From Bacteroidales bacterium (GTDB lineage Bacteria; Bacteroidota; Bacteroidia; Bacteroidales; UBA932), in the NCBI GenBank assembly GCA_017615615.1, contig JAFZZW010000061.1:1-40041 (forward strand): a stretch of DNA of 40,041 bases, given 5' to 3'. A program made the translations under genes and the position numbers. Positions 8,041 through 16,054 of this stretch are shown piece by piece. Numbering within the stretch: position 1 is the stretch's first letter; each line of letters begins with the position of its first letter. A model generated the notes under the pieces. That model searched no databases. It saw only the letters and a program-made list of their open reading frames with translations, and was not told the origin of the DNA.

Positions 8041-8406
8041 ATGTCACATATAAAGAATGAAAAACAGTACAGAGCCATGATGGCAAGGATTGATGAATTG
8101 TTCTTCGCTACAGATGAGAACACTCCGGCTGACGATCCTCGTTTGCTGGAGTTGGATTTGCTCTCTTCTCTTGTAGAAGAATACGAGCAGGAGCATTATC
8201 CGATTGAAAGTCCATCCCTCTCTGCGACATTGAATGCCCGGTTAGTCGAAAACAACTGGAGTCAAAAGGAATTGGCTTCTTTCTTGGGGATAACGGCACC
8301 GCGCCTCAGTGCCATCTTGAACGGCAAGGCTAATCCTACATTTGAACAGGCTCGCGTTATTGCTTCGCGACTTGATATCGATCCGGCAATAGTGCTGGCT
8401 GTTTAG
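8041..8406 (+). CDS. higA: HigA-type antitoxin, XRE family
   Basis: A 121-residue protein starting at the ATG at 8041, ten bases after the toxin stop; an earlier in-frame start at 7981 would run deep into the toxin gene and is not preferred. The N-terminal half is helical (toxin-binding region), the C-terminal half is a Cro/C1-type helix-turn-helix (LVENNWSQKELASFLGITAP then RLSAILNGKANPT, about residues 70-105). It should neutralise the toxin by direct binding and repress the operon promoter. Convergent with the minus-strand gene 23 bases downstream; no terminator is visible there. Confidence 0.88.
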   Translation: MSHIKNEKQYRAMMARIDELFFATDENTPADDPRLLELDLLSSLVEEYEQEHYPIESPSLSATLNARLVENNWSQKELASFLGITAPRLSAILNGKANPTFEQARVIASRLDIDPAIVLAV

Positions 8407-8429
8407 ACGCCCGGAGGGATTTACAATAA

Positions 8430-9317
8430 TCAAAAGGAATACGCCAGTCCGACGCTGAGCGAATTGCCCAGCGCGGGGGAGCCGAAGAGGTAGGCGGCGT
8501 TCAGCGAGAACCCATGCAGGTCCAGTCCGATACCGCAAGAGCCGAAGCTCGGAAGCCCCTTGTCGGCGGCTCCGTAGTGGAAGCCGGCGCGCAGGGCCAG
8601 CAAGGATACCGGCCGGACCTCGGCACCGACGCTTGCCATCAACCCGGAACGGAAGAGGTAGTCTGCCTCGGCGGTCAGCATGAAAACGGGATGCGTATAG
8701 CTCAGACCGGCCTTGATCAAAGTCGGCAAAGCGTAATCCGAGTCGCCGTAGCTTATGTGTCCTCCCAGGTTATTGGCGGACAGGCCCGCCCGGAATGATT
8801 TGGAGGCATAGCTTATCGCGACATCCCCGCAGACGGTCATCCTGCGGGTGTCGGGGGCCAGGACGGAATGCACGAAACGGGCGTCGGCCGAGACGGCAAA
8901 CCCCGGCGCCAGGCACCAGCCTGCGCCCAGTGCGGCGCTGAAGTCGGTCGGCGAAAAGGGCGTCAGCGGTTCACCCGTGGCGCTCATTCCCGTTATCTCC
9001 GGAGCAATCACTCCCTTGACCGACAGGCCGAATGCCAAACGGTTGCTGCGATACCAGCTTCCCAGGGAGAAGCGGTTGTCCGCTGACAGTTTGGGAGCCC
9101 AGCGCCCATATGCGACGCCTGCGGCGAAATTCTTGTCACTGAGCGCCGCAGCGGCCAGGTTGTTGTCCGTCGCCCAGGCATCCGCATTCAGCGCCACGCC
9201 TGCACCGCCCAGCGAAGCACTGCGCGCATCAGCGGGAGAAAAAAGGATAGGCAGGACCTGGGCCCCCAGCAGCTGCGGGGCCAGAACGATCGTAAGGATC
9301 AGCAGAACTCTTCTCAT
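8430..9317 (-). CDS. PorV/PorQ-family outer-membrane protein
   Basis: A 295-residue protein with signal peptide MRRVLLILTIVLAPQLLGAQ, then LFSPADARSASLGGAGVALN, a hallmark beginning of the PorV/PorQ (FadL-like barrel) family, and regularly spaced amphipathic strands to a final aromatic residue (SVGLAYSF). PorV shuttles type IX secretion cargo to the attachment complex; PorQ is a T9SS-associated barrel. Which of the two, or whether it is a third paralog dedicated to its neighbour, cannot be told by eye; it is shorter than PorV. It starts one base after the stop of a protease that carries a T9SS sorting domain, which strongly suggests a functional pair. Confidence 0.78.
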   Translation of the reverse strand: MRRVLLILTIVLAPQLLGAQVLPILFSPADARSASLGGAGVALNADAWATDNNLAAAALSDKNFAAGVAYGRWAPKLSADNRFSLGSWYRSNRLAFGLSVKGVIAPEITGMSATGEPLTPFSPTDFSAALGAGWCLAPGFAVSADARFVHSVLAPDTRRMTVCGDVAISYASKSFRAGLSANNLGGHISYGDSDYALPTLIKAGLSYTHPVFMLTAEADYLFRSGLMASVGAEVRPVSLLALRAGFHYGAADKGLPSFGSCGIGLDLHGFSLNAAYLFGSPALGNSLSVGLAYSF

Positions 9318-9318
9318 C

Positions 9319-11571
9319 TCAATACTTGACTATGTTCGTGACTTGCTTATTCGTGCCATATTCCACCTGCAGGGAATAAGTCCCGGCAGGGAGATTCTTC
9401 ACATCCAGCAGGATGGGCTGGAACGGCCCGGCCTGGCTTTCCCGGGAAAGCACGCGGGCGCCGCTGCGGCTGTATAGGGTGGCCGTCGTGAGGGCGTCGC
9501 TGCCGGGACGGACCGTGAGGATGTCGTGTACCGGATTAGGGAACACGTCGATGTTCTGTTGAGGGTTGCGTGAAACGACCCGGAAGCTGGTGCTGCATTG
9601 GGCCTGGCACGCATCCCTGGCGCTGACGGTCACTTGCGCCTCGCCATAGCCGTCTGCGCCGAGGGCCAATGTGGTCCCGTCGGAAATTCTGGCGGAAGTC
9701 ACGCCGTTCGCATCCACGGATACAGAGTATGAGAGAGTCTCCCCGTCAGGATCCGTGAAGTAATCCGCCAGCGGGATTATTGTCGGGGTGCTCGAAGTGG
9801 CATCGATGACCTGGTTGTCAATGGCCCTGACGACAACCGGTGCCTGGTTCTTCAGGATGGTGATGGGGAAGTTCAAGCGCGCGACGCTGCCCACGTGCAT
9901 GATCGCAGTGTATTTACCCGGCTCCGCCTTGGGGGCCTCGACGGTCAACCTGGCACTGCTGAAGGTGCTGGTAAGACTGGCGCCCGGGCAATCCGTTTCG
10001 AAGCGGACAGGCAGGCGCAGATTGTTGTTGCCCTTGATGGTGTAATCCACGGTCAGTGTTTCGTGGCTCTTGATGGTATAGTCTCCGGTGTAGCCCGTAC
10101 TTATCTTGATGTCGGCCTGAGAAGGATCATCCGGTCCGATACCGTAGGTGAAAGCCGCGTATGCATCAAGCTTCCCGCCTCCGACTGAGCGTCCCTGCAG
10201 GTCTATGACGTCCCTGGGCGCGCTGTCAAGCAAGCGCTCCTTGAGTTCGTCCACCGTGAAACCGGGTCCGCCGAAATAGGATACCAGCAGCGCGGCGACG
10301 CCGGACACGTGCGGACATGCCATTGACGTTCCGGCCATAAATCCCACACTTCCGGGTACGGTGCTGATAACCCACTCGTTATAGTCGTCGGAATCGGATC
10401 CGCCCGGCGCCATAATGTCCACCCAGGGGCCATAGTTGGAGTATTGCGCCATCTTGCCGTCCGGGCCGAAAGCTCCGACGGCAACCACAAGTTCATACTC
10501 GCCGGGGACGTCGTGGGACCAGCCTTCGTTGCCTGAGGCGAAGGTCACCAGCCCGCCTTTCATCGGTCCGGTTTGATTGCCTTCCGCGTCTGTACCGGCA
10601 TTCTCGACGAAATACCTGATGGCCGTCTTGAGGCTCCATTCCTCCTGTTCAAATTCCAATGCTATTTCCTCTGCCTCCTTTTCCGATTCGAACACATAGC
10701 CCCAGCTGTTGTTGGCAATGACTGCGCCATGGTCGGCCGCCCAAACCAAGGCTCCCGCTTCATCAGATCCGTCCTTATACTTCTCGTCGGCGAAAATGAC
10801 GCAGGACATCAGGCGTACACCGCCTCTTCCGTCGCGCCCGCCGGCAACACCGGAGACGTATTTGCCATTGTTGTTGATGGCGCCGATGGTGCCGGCTGCA
10901 TGGGAGCCGTGATCATCGGCCGGGATTTCGTATGGAGGATGGTTGATGACGAAAACTTTGCTCCCGTCGTTTCCTCCCGGCAGAACCACGCCGCTGAGGT
11001 CCGGATGTGAGATGTCGATTCCGCCATCGATGACGGCGACTATCACCTCGTTGCTGCCGGCGGTGAATTCCTTCCATACCGGCTCTACGTTGATGTCCAT
11101 ACCCGTTTTGTATGAAGGACCCAACTTCCCGTCATTGACATAGTGCCACTGTATCTTCAGCAAGGGATCATTGAAATAGGAGCGCCGGGCTTTACGGAGG
11201 GGAATCTCAACGGACTCCACTCCCGGCAGTTCAGCCAGATCCGCCTGTGCCTTGGTAATTGCGACTGCAGGGTCATACTGGATGCGGTACCAGCGGTGCA
11301 GGCCGGCAGCCCTGTGCTTGGCCTCGAACTCGCCGGCATCCGGGAACACCCGTTCCGCGGACACGATACCCAACTGGGCCGCAACTTCCGGAAAATCGCC
11401 GATGGCGAACTCGTCAGCCAGCTCTTCGGTGAGGCACACTATGGCCTGCCCCTGAATATGACTCTTCGGTGCGGGAGTCTGGGGCGCTACGGTCTGAGGC
11501 ACGTTTTCCTGCCGGGCGCAGGCCGCAAGCAGGATAAAGGCTCCCAGGAATAACAACCAATACTTCTTCAT
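9319..11571 (-). CDS. Subtilisin-like (S8) lipoprotein protease with T9SS sorting domain
   Basis: A 750-residue secreted serine protease. Order of parts: lipobox signal (LLAAC, Cys18); a propeptide-like domain (about 40-128); an S8 catalytic domain (about 140-475) with Asp182 (AVIDGGID), His221 (DDHGSHAAGT), oxyanion Asn348 (ASGNEG) and Ser416 (AGTSMACPHVSG); two beta-sandwich segments, the second cadherin-like (DYFTDPDGETLSYSV); and a C-terminal type A sorting domain of about 80 residues (VFPNPVHDILTV, LPAGTYSLQVEYG). The triad is complete, so activity is likely. Having both a lipobox and a T9SS tail is unusual, since either alone would place it at the surface. It has its own promoter at 11615-11622. 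Confidence 0.93.
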   Translation of the reverse strand: MKKYWLLFLGAFILLAACARQENVPQTVAPQTPAPKSHIQGQAIVCLTEELADEFAIGDFPEVAAQLGIVSAERVFPDAGEFEAKHRAAGLHRWYRIQYDPAVAITKAQADLAELPGVESVEIPLRKARRSYFNDPLLKIQWHYVNDGKLGPSYKTGMDINVEPVWKEFTAGSNEVIVAVIDGGIDISHPDLSGVVLPGGNDGSKVFVINHPPYEIPADDHGSHAAGTIGAINNNGKYVSGVAGGRDGRGGVRLMSCVIFADEKYKDGSDEAGALVWAADHGAVIANNSWGYVFESEKEAEEIALEFEQEEWSLKTAIRYFVENAGTDAEGNQTGPMKGGLVTFASGNEGWSHDVPGEYELVVAVGAFGPDGKMAQYSNYGPWVDIMAPGGSDSDDYNEWVISTVPGSVGFMAGTSMACPHVSGVAALLVSYFGGPGFTVDELKERLLDSAPRDVIDLQGRSVGGGKLDAYAAFTYGIGPDDPSQADIKISTGYTGDYTIKSHETLTVDYTIKGNNNLRLPVRFETDCPGASLTSTFSSARLTVEAPKAEPGKYTAIMHVGSVARLNFPITILKNQAPVVVRAIDNQVIDATSSTPTIIPLADYFTDPDGETLSYSVSVDANGVTSARISDGTTLALGADGYGEAQVTVSARDACQAQCSTSFRVVSRNPQQNIDVFPNPVHDILTVRPGSDALTTATLYSRSGARVLSRESQAGPFQPILLDVKNLPAGTYSLQVEYGTNKQVTNIVKY

Positions 11572-11614
11572 AATACAATCTTTTTGGCGGGTCCGAATAT
11601 CACCCGGTCGAATG

Positions 11615-11622
11615 CAAAGATA
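11615..11622 (-). promoter_or_regulatory. Promoter -7 box of the S8 protease gene
   Basis: On the minus strand TATCTTTG matches TAnnTTTG and lies 43 bases before the protease ATG at 11571, in the gap after cyuA. No good -33 box. Confidence 0.6.
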
Positions 11623-11634
11623 ATAAATGGACGG

Positions 11635-12969
11635 CTATTTGCACAGCATGATGTCAAGAATCATGCGGTCGGTGGCCTTCATGCCGACGGAGCCGATCTT
11701 GCCGAGGTTGTGGATGGTCTTTTCCACGTCGTTCTCGATGATGCCGTCCGTGGATGGGATGCAGGTGCCGCGCAGGGCGAGGACGGCGGACTGGATGGCG
11801 CAGGACACTCCGGAGGCCACTTTCATGGCGCAGCCGACCTTGGCGCCGTCGCAAACCATGCCGGTTATGTTTCCGGCCATGTTCTGTATGGCCGAGCAGA
11901 CTTCGTCGTAACCTCCGCCCTCAAGGTAAACGATTCCGCATGCGGAACCTGTGGACGCCACCACGCATCCGCAGAGGGCGGAAAGCCGCCCGAGGTAACT
12001 CTTGATGTGTATGGCAACAAGGTTGCTCAGGATGAGGGCGCGGGCGAGGCGTTCGTCATCGACTTTGTACTTGAGAGCGTATGCGATTATCGGCATGCTG
12101 ACGGTGATGCCCTGGTTGCCGCTGCCGCTGTTGGACATGGCGGGGAGGGTGCATCCGGCCATGCGCGCGTCCGACGCGGCGGCGGTCATGCCCATGGCGA
12201 AACTCATGTAGTCGTCGCCGAAGACCTCTTTCTGGTTCTCCCTGATGGCCTTCCCGACCTTCAGTCCGTAGTCCCCGGCAAGTCCCTCATGAGCAAGCGC
12301 CAGGTTGAGGGTGCGGTCCTCGAGGATGAATCCGATGTCTTCGTAATCGGCGCTGACGGCGAAGTCATATATCTCCCGTACCGTCAGGCCGTGGTCTTTT
12401 GTGCCGGTATCGGCGGTGGCGGCTCCGGACTCGGAACTCATCAGGATATGGTCGGCGAACGATGTTTCAACAATGCAGTCGTGTTTGTCCTCGATGACCG
12501 CGTAGGCGTGCGGATCCAGCTCGGCGCTGGCCTTCCTGCCGCTGTCCAGCGTCACCGTTGCCTTGACGTACAGGAGGCGCTCCGTGTCGGCGATGGTTAC
12601 ATTGACTGCCCTGGTTGCCACGAGTTGCCTTGCCCTGTCGATATCGCGGGGCGAAATGTCCTTGAGAACTTCGAGCCCCAGCGACGACCTGCCGCATACG
12701 GCTCCGAGTGCCGCGGCGACGGGAATCCCCACCATGCCGGTGCCGGGAATGCCCACGCCCATGGCGTTCTTGAGGATGTTGGAGCTGACTTCTACGTCAA
12801 TCTTGAAGCCCGCCTCGCGCCGCCATCCGTCCGGGCAGGGGCAGTTGTCCATGATTATTTCCACCGCTTTGGCTACGGCGAGCGCGACTGCGATGGGCTC
12901 CGTACAGCCAAGCGCCGGCTTGACTTCCTGGTGGATGAGGTCGATGATCTCCTGCTGGCGGGGTGTCAT
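11635..12969 (-). CDS. cyuA: L-cysteine desulfidase family protein (CyuA/UPF0597)
   Basis: A 444-residue member of the UPF0597/serine-dehydratase-alpha-like family. Characterised members (CyuA) use an oxygen-sensitive [4Fe-4S] cluster to break L-cysteine down to pyruvate, ammonia and sulfide. Visible family marks: the start HQEVKPALGCTEPIAVALA with Cys22, NAMGVGIPGTGMVGIPVAAA, TLPAMSNSGSGNQGI, and the glycine/cysteine-rich C-terminal half (LSALCGCVVASTGSACGI, GAKVGCAMKVASGVSCA) that supplies cluster ligands. Full length for the family. The ATG overlaps the dsbD stop by four bases, so the two are coupled; a redox/sulfur theme links them. Confidence 0.9.
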   Translation of the reverse strand: MTPRQQEIIDLIHQEVKPALGCTEPIAVALAVAKAVEIIMDNCPCPDGWRREAGFKIDVEVSSNILKNAMGVGIPGTGMVGIPVAAALGAVCGRSSLGLEVLKDISPRDIDRARQLVATRAVNVTIADTERLLYVKATVTLDSGRKASAELDPHAYAVIEDKHDCIVETSFADHILMSSESGAATADTGTKDHGLTVREIYDFAVSADYEDIGFILEDRTLNLALAHEGLAGDYGLKVGKAIRENQKEVFGDDYMSFAMGMTAAASDARMAGCTLPAMSNSGSGNQGITVSMPIIAYALKYKVDDERLARALILSNLVAIHIKSYLGRLSALCGCVVASTGSACGIVYLEGGGYDEVCSAIQNMAGNITGMVCDGAKVGCAMKVASGVSCAIQSAVLALRGTCIPSTDGIIENDVEKTIHNLGKIGSVGMKATDRMILDIMLCK

Positions 12970-14894
12970 AGGTCGAGGAACTTCACGAAGGCGTCCGTGT
13001 CCAGGTTATACCCGCGCGGGCCGGCAAGGATATCGCCGTTCGCGTCGAGTATGAAGTAATTGGGTTGGGAGTTGACTCCGAAGCGGTCCAGTACCAGCCT
13101 CGAGTTGACGCGGCCGATATCCTTGAGCACCTTGCCCTCGGGAGTCGTAACCCATTGGTCCCGGGGCAGGCGCGTTTTGTCGTCCACGTAGAGGGCGACT
13201 ATCTCATAGTTGTCGCGAAGGCGCTGCAGCACCTCGGGATCGCTCCACACGCGGGACTCCATCTCGCGGCAGTTGACGCATCCGTGGCCCGTTATGTCCA
13301 CGAATACCGGTTTGCCGGATTCCGCCGCTGCGGCGAGGCCGTCCTCAATGGTGGTGTAGCCGGAAAGCCCGTGGGGGAGCGGGACGATACTCCCCGGCAA
13401 GGCTGCGGTTTCTTCCTGCGCAGGGCCTTGCTCCGGCAGTGCGCCGGTCCCAAGTACGAAGCTTTGCGTCTCCATGGGCGGCAGGTAGCCGCTCAGGGCT
13501 TTGAGGGGCGCTCCCCACAGCCCGGGAATCATCCAGACGACGAATGAGAAGTCGATTATGATCAGAGCCAGGCGTCCTACGGAGATATGCTCCACCGGAG
13601 TGTCGTGCTTGAACCGGATCTTGCCCATCAGGTACAGGCCGAGGAGCGTGAAGCATACTATCCAGATGGCAAGATAAACATCCCTGTCAAGCAAGTGCCA
13701 ATGGTAGGTCTGGTCCGCTACGCTGAGGAATTTTAGACCGAGGGCGACTTCGATAAAACCCAGTACGACCTTTACGCTGTTAAGCCAGCCGCCGCTCCTG
13801 GGAAGCTTCTTGAGTAACGACGGGAAGAAGGCCAGGAGTGCGAACGGAAGCGCGAACGCTATGCTGAATGCCAGCATTGTGACCATCGGGGCCCAGAATT
13901 CACCCTGCGTGCTCTTGATGAGGACGGTGCCGACTATGGGACCAGTGCAGCTGAAGCTTACCAGTACCAGGGTGAGCGCGAGGAAGAATACTCCGGCGAG
14001 GCCTTTCTTGTCGCTGTTCCTGTCGGCAGAATTGGTCCATCCGGACGGCAGGACGATCTCGAACGCTCCGAAGAACGAGGCCGCGAACACCATGAAAATG
14101 ACGAAGAAGATGATATTCGGCAGCCAGTGGGTAGACAGCCAGTTGAAGATGTCGGCCGTCACGGCGGAGCCGCCTATGGCCCATGTGAGGCCGATGATTA
14201 TCGATATCGGTATGGTGTACAGCAGGACGATGAACAGACCGTACATGGCCGCCTTGAAGCGTCCGGCCGCCTGGCTCCCGCTTTGCTTGAGGAAGAACGA
14301 CACGGTCATCGGCACCATAGGGAACACGCAGGGGGTGAGAAGCATCAGGAAGCCCCAGAGGATGGCCTCGAGAATCAGGCCCCAGAGCGACTTGGAACCG
14401 GCGCCGCCGGAGGCCCCTTTGCCTTCCAGCCTGACGGTCGTGTCGAATTCGTCCGGCGGCATGCAGTTTCCGCTGCTGCAGGCCTGCCATTCGATGTGTA
14501 CGTCCGCATCGTGCCTGCCGTCCTGCAGGACACGGACCTTGCGGACAATGACTACCGGTCCTTCGCAGGTGCCTATCGTCATGTCGAACAAATCGTCATA
14601 TGAACGTACCACCGTGGAGGTTATCTCCGCTTCCCCCAGTGTTTCTATCGCCTCTCCCGAGACCTCGAATATGGTCGGGCAGGGGCCGTCGGGGTAATCC
14701 TGAAGGTCGTAAATATGCCATCCGGGCTGAAGACTGCCGGTTGCCTTTATCTCGTAGACGCTCTCGTCCACCTTTTCTGCGGCGACGGTCCAGGATGCCG
14801 GCTGGTTTGTCTGCGCGGCTGCAGGCCCTGCCGGAACAAGCAGGAAGGCGATCAGCAGCAGGAAGTATTTATTGAAGAAAAGGCTTCTGTTCAT
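12966..14894 (-). CDS. dsbD: Thiol:disulfide interchange protein DsbD
   Basis: DsbD carries electrons from cytoplasmic thioredoxin across the inner membrane to periplasmic thiol proteins. The 642-residue protein starts at the ATG at 14894, giving a good signal peptide (MNRSLFFNKYFLLLIAFLLV then AGPAAAQ). Next come an N-terminal DsbD-alpha-like domain with a Cys pair (ACSSGNCMPP), a transmembrane domain of about eight helices with conserved cysteines in LTPCVFPMVPM and SFSCTGPIVGT, and a C-terminal thioredoxin-like domain with C-V-N-C at residues 539-542. All three cysteine pairs are present. An upstream in-frame ATG at 14987 would begin before the promoter box and is rejected. Confidence 0.94.
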   Translation of the reverse strand: MNRSLFFNKYFLLLIAFLLVPAGPAAAQTNQPASWTVAAEKVDESVYEIKATGSLQPGWHIYDLQDYPDGPCPTIFEVSGEAIETLGEAEITSTVVRSYDDLFDMTIGTCEGPVVIVRKVRVLQDGRHDADVHIEWQACSSGNCMPPDEFDTTVRLEGKGASGGAGSKSLWGLILEAILWGFLMLLTPCVFPMVPMTVSFFLKQSGSQAAGRFKAAMYGLFIVLLYTIPISIIIGLTWAIGGSAVTADIFNWLSTHWLPNIIFFVIFMVFAASFFGAFEIVLPSGWTNSADRNSDKKGLAGVFFLALTLVLVSFSCTGPIVGTVLIKSTQGEFWAPMVTMLAFSIAFALPFALLAFFPSLLKKLPRSGGWLNSVKVVLGFIEVALGLKFLSVADQTYHWHLLDRDVYLAIWIVCFTLLGLYLMGKIRFKHDTPVEHISVGRLALIIIDFSFVVWMIPGLWGAPLKALSGYLPPMETQSFVLGTGALPEQGPAQEETAALPGSIVPLPHGLSGYTTIEDGLAAAAESGKPVFVDITGHGCVNCREMESRVWSDPEVLQRLRDNYEIVALYVDDKTRLPRDQWVTTPEGKVLKDIGRVNSRLVLDRFGVNSQPNYFILDANGDILAGPRGYNLDTDAFVKFLDL

Positions 14895-14925
14895 GGCAAT
14901 TTGTGTAAAAGATTGTCCGGAATCG

Positions 14926-14933
14926 CAAATATA
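14926..14933 (-). promoter_or_regulatory. Promoter -7 box of dsbD
   Basis: TATATTTG on the minus strand, an exact TAnnTTTG match, 31 bases before the dsbD ATG. The -33 region holds only a weak TTTCG-like match. Confidence 0.7.
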
Positions 14934-15001
14934 CCAATAATAGTCCATATATTTACGAAAAATATTTATGCTGACGGGGTTCGGCAAAAGGAAAAAAAAC
15001 G

Positions 15002-15009
15002 TACATTTG
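15002..15009 (+). promoter_or_regulatory. Promoter -7 box of the lipoprotein gene at 15033
   Basis: TACATTTG, an exact TAnnTTTG match, 23 bases before the ATG. A weak TTCG at 14980-14983 is the only -33 candidate. It is divergent from the dsbD promoter. Confidence 0.7.
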
Positions 15010-15032
15010 CAATCAATAAATCTACAAGGACC

Positions 15033-15998
15033 ATGAAAATTATCAAACTAAGCATTGCGCTGCTGTTCTCTGCAGCCCTGCTCTCCGGATGCCAAGGCTT
15101 CTCGGATCTTTTCAGCAACGGTATCAACGTCAAGCTCGACAGCAAAGTCGAAATGACCCCCTCCAACGGACTCATCAAGATGTCCCAGAAAGAAGTAGTC
15201 GCCTTTGACTCGGACGGTACCGTCCAGGTGATCGCCTTCTCCGACAAGTCGCTGAACACCTCCGCAGACCTTACTTCCGGCAAGCCCGTTCCCGTAGCCG
15301 ACGGCGAAGCGACGATCAAGCCCGAGTGCGACTTCTATCCCAACAGCGTAGAGCGCCCGGAGATTACCGTCTCTCTCAACAACCCCTCCGACAAAACCGT
15401 CACAGAGAATAACGCCACCATCACTGTCGACGGAAAGAAACTGGACAGCGTCGCCGTCGAAGCTTCCGCCAAGTCCAGCGGCCAGACCATCCTCTCCAAG
15501 GACAACATGTCCGGCGACCTTCTGGCGTCCCTCGCCCAGAAGCCCGAATCCCTGAAACTGAGCGGCGGCCAGCTCCAGACCAAGGGCGCCGAGGTCTATA
15601 CCCTCGACTTCTGGCTCAAGGTCCCCCTCGTCTACAAGAAAGGTGAGGTCATCAGCATCGACAGGACTTTCCAGGAACTTGGCCTCACCAACCTGGAAAT
15701 CGGCCAGCTCGGAAAGACTTTCAAGGTCCAGGCGACCGTCACCAACACCCTTCCTTTCGTAATCAATTCCCAGGCGGAATCCGGAGAGAAGGTCAAGGCC
15801 AATCTCGACACTCCCATCAAGGCTGGTACCCCCGGCAACCCTTCCACGACCGATATCGTCATCACTGTCAACTGCTCTGAGCCCGTCGAGACCATCAGCG
15901 ACGCTGTCATTCATCTCCAGTTCACTGCAGAGGAAGGCGCCAAGATTACCCAGGACACCAAGCTCACAATCTCCTACAAGAACGTCAATATCAAATAA
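15033..15998 (+). CDS. Lipoprotein of unknown function
   Basis: A 321-residue predicted lipoprotein starting at the ATG at 15033 (MKIIKLSIALLFSAALLSGC; lipobox LLSGC). I do not recognise the family. The mature part is Thr/Ser/Val/Lys-rich and looks all-beta, probably two or three immunoglobulin-like sandwich domains: a first domain around VEMTPSNGLIKMSQKEVVAF, a middle one with PEITVSLNNPSDKTVTENNA and a third with VQATVTNTLPFVINSQAES. The layout resembles Bacteroidota surface lipoproteins of fibre-like or glycan-binding systems, but no binding residues can be named. It is a single-gene unit with its own promoter and a strong terminator. Confidence 0.7.
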   Translation: MKIIKLSIALLFSAALLSGCQGFSDLFSNGINVKLDSKVEMTPSNGLIKMSQKEVVAFDSDGTVQVIAFSDKSLNTSADLTSGKPVPVADGEATIKPECDFYPNSVERPEITVSLNNPSDKTVTENNATITVDGKKLDSVAVEASAKSSGQTILSKDNMSGDLLASLAQKPESLKLSGGQLQTKGAEVYTLDFWLKVPLVYKKGEVISIDRTFQELGLTNLEIGQLGKTFKVQATVTNTLPFVINSQAESGEKVKANLDTPIKAGTPGNPSTTDIVITVNCSEPVETISDAVIHLQFTAEEGAKITQDTKLTISYKNVNIK

Positions 15999-16018
15999 AC
16001 GATTGAAAATATAACGAT

Positions 16019-16054
16019 CAGCGGCAGCCTCTCAGGGGCTGCCGCTGTTGTTTT
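16019..16054 (+). terminator. Terminator after the lipoprotein gene
   Basis: CAGCGGCAGCC (16019-16029) pairs perfectly with GGCTGCCGCTG (16037-16047), followed by TTGTTTT. It touches the end of the convergent gene at 16053; on the minus strand the T tract is poor. Confidence 0.88.

Noticed and set aside
11584..13059. Long plus-strand open frame antisense to cyuA
   Set aside because: It has no family motifs and mirrors the codon structure of cyuA; cyuA on the minus strand is well supported and coupled to dsbD.
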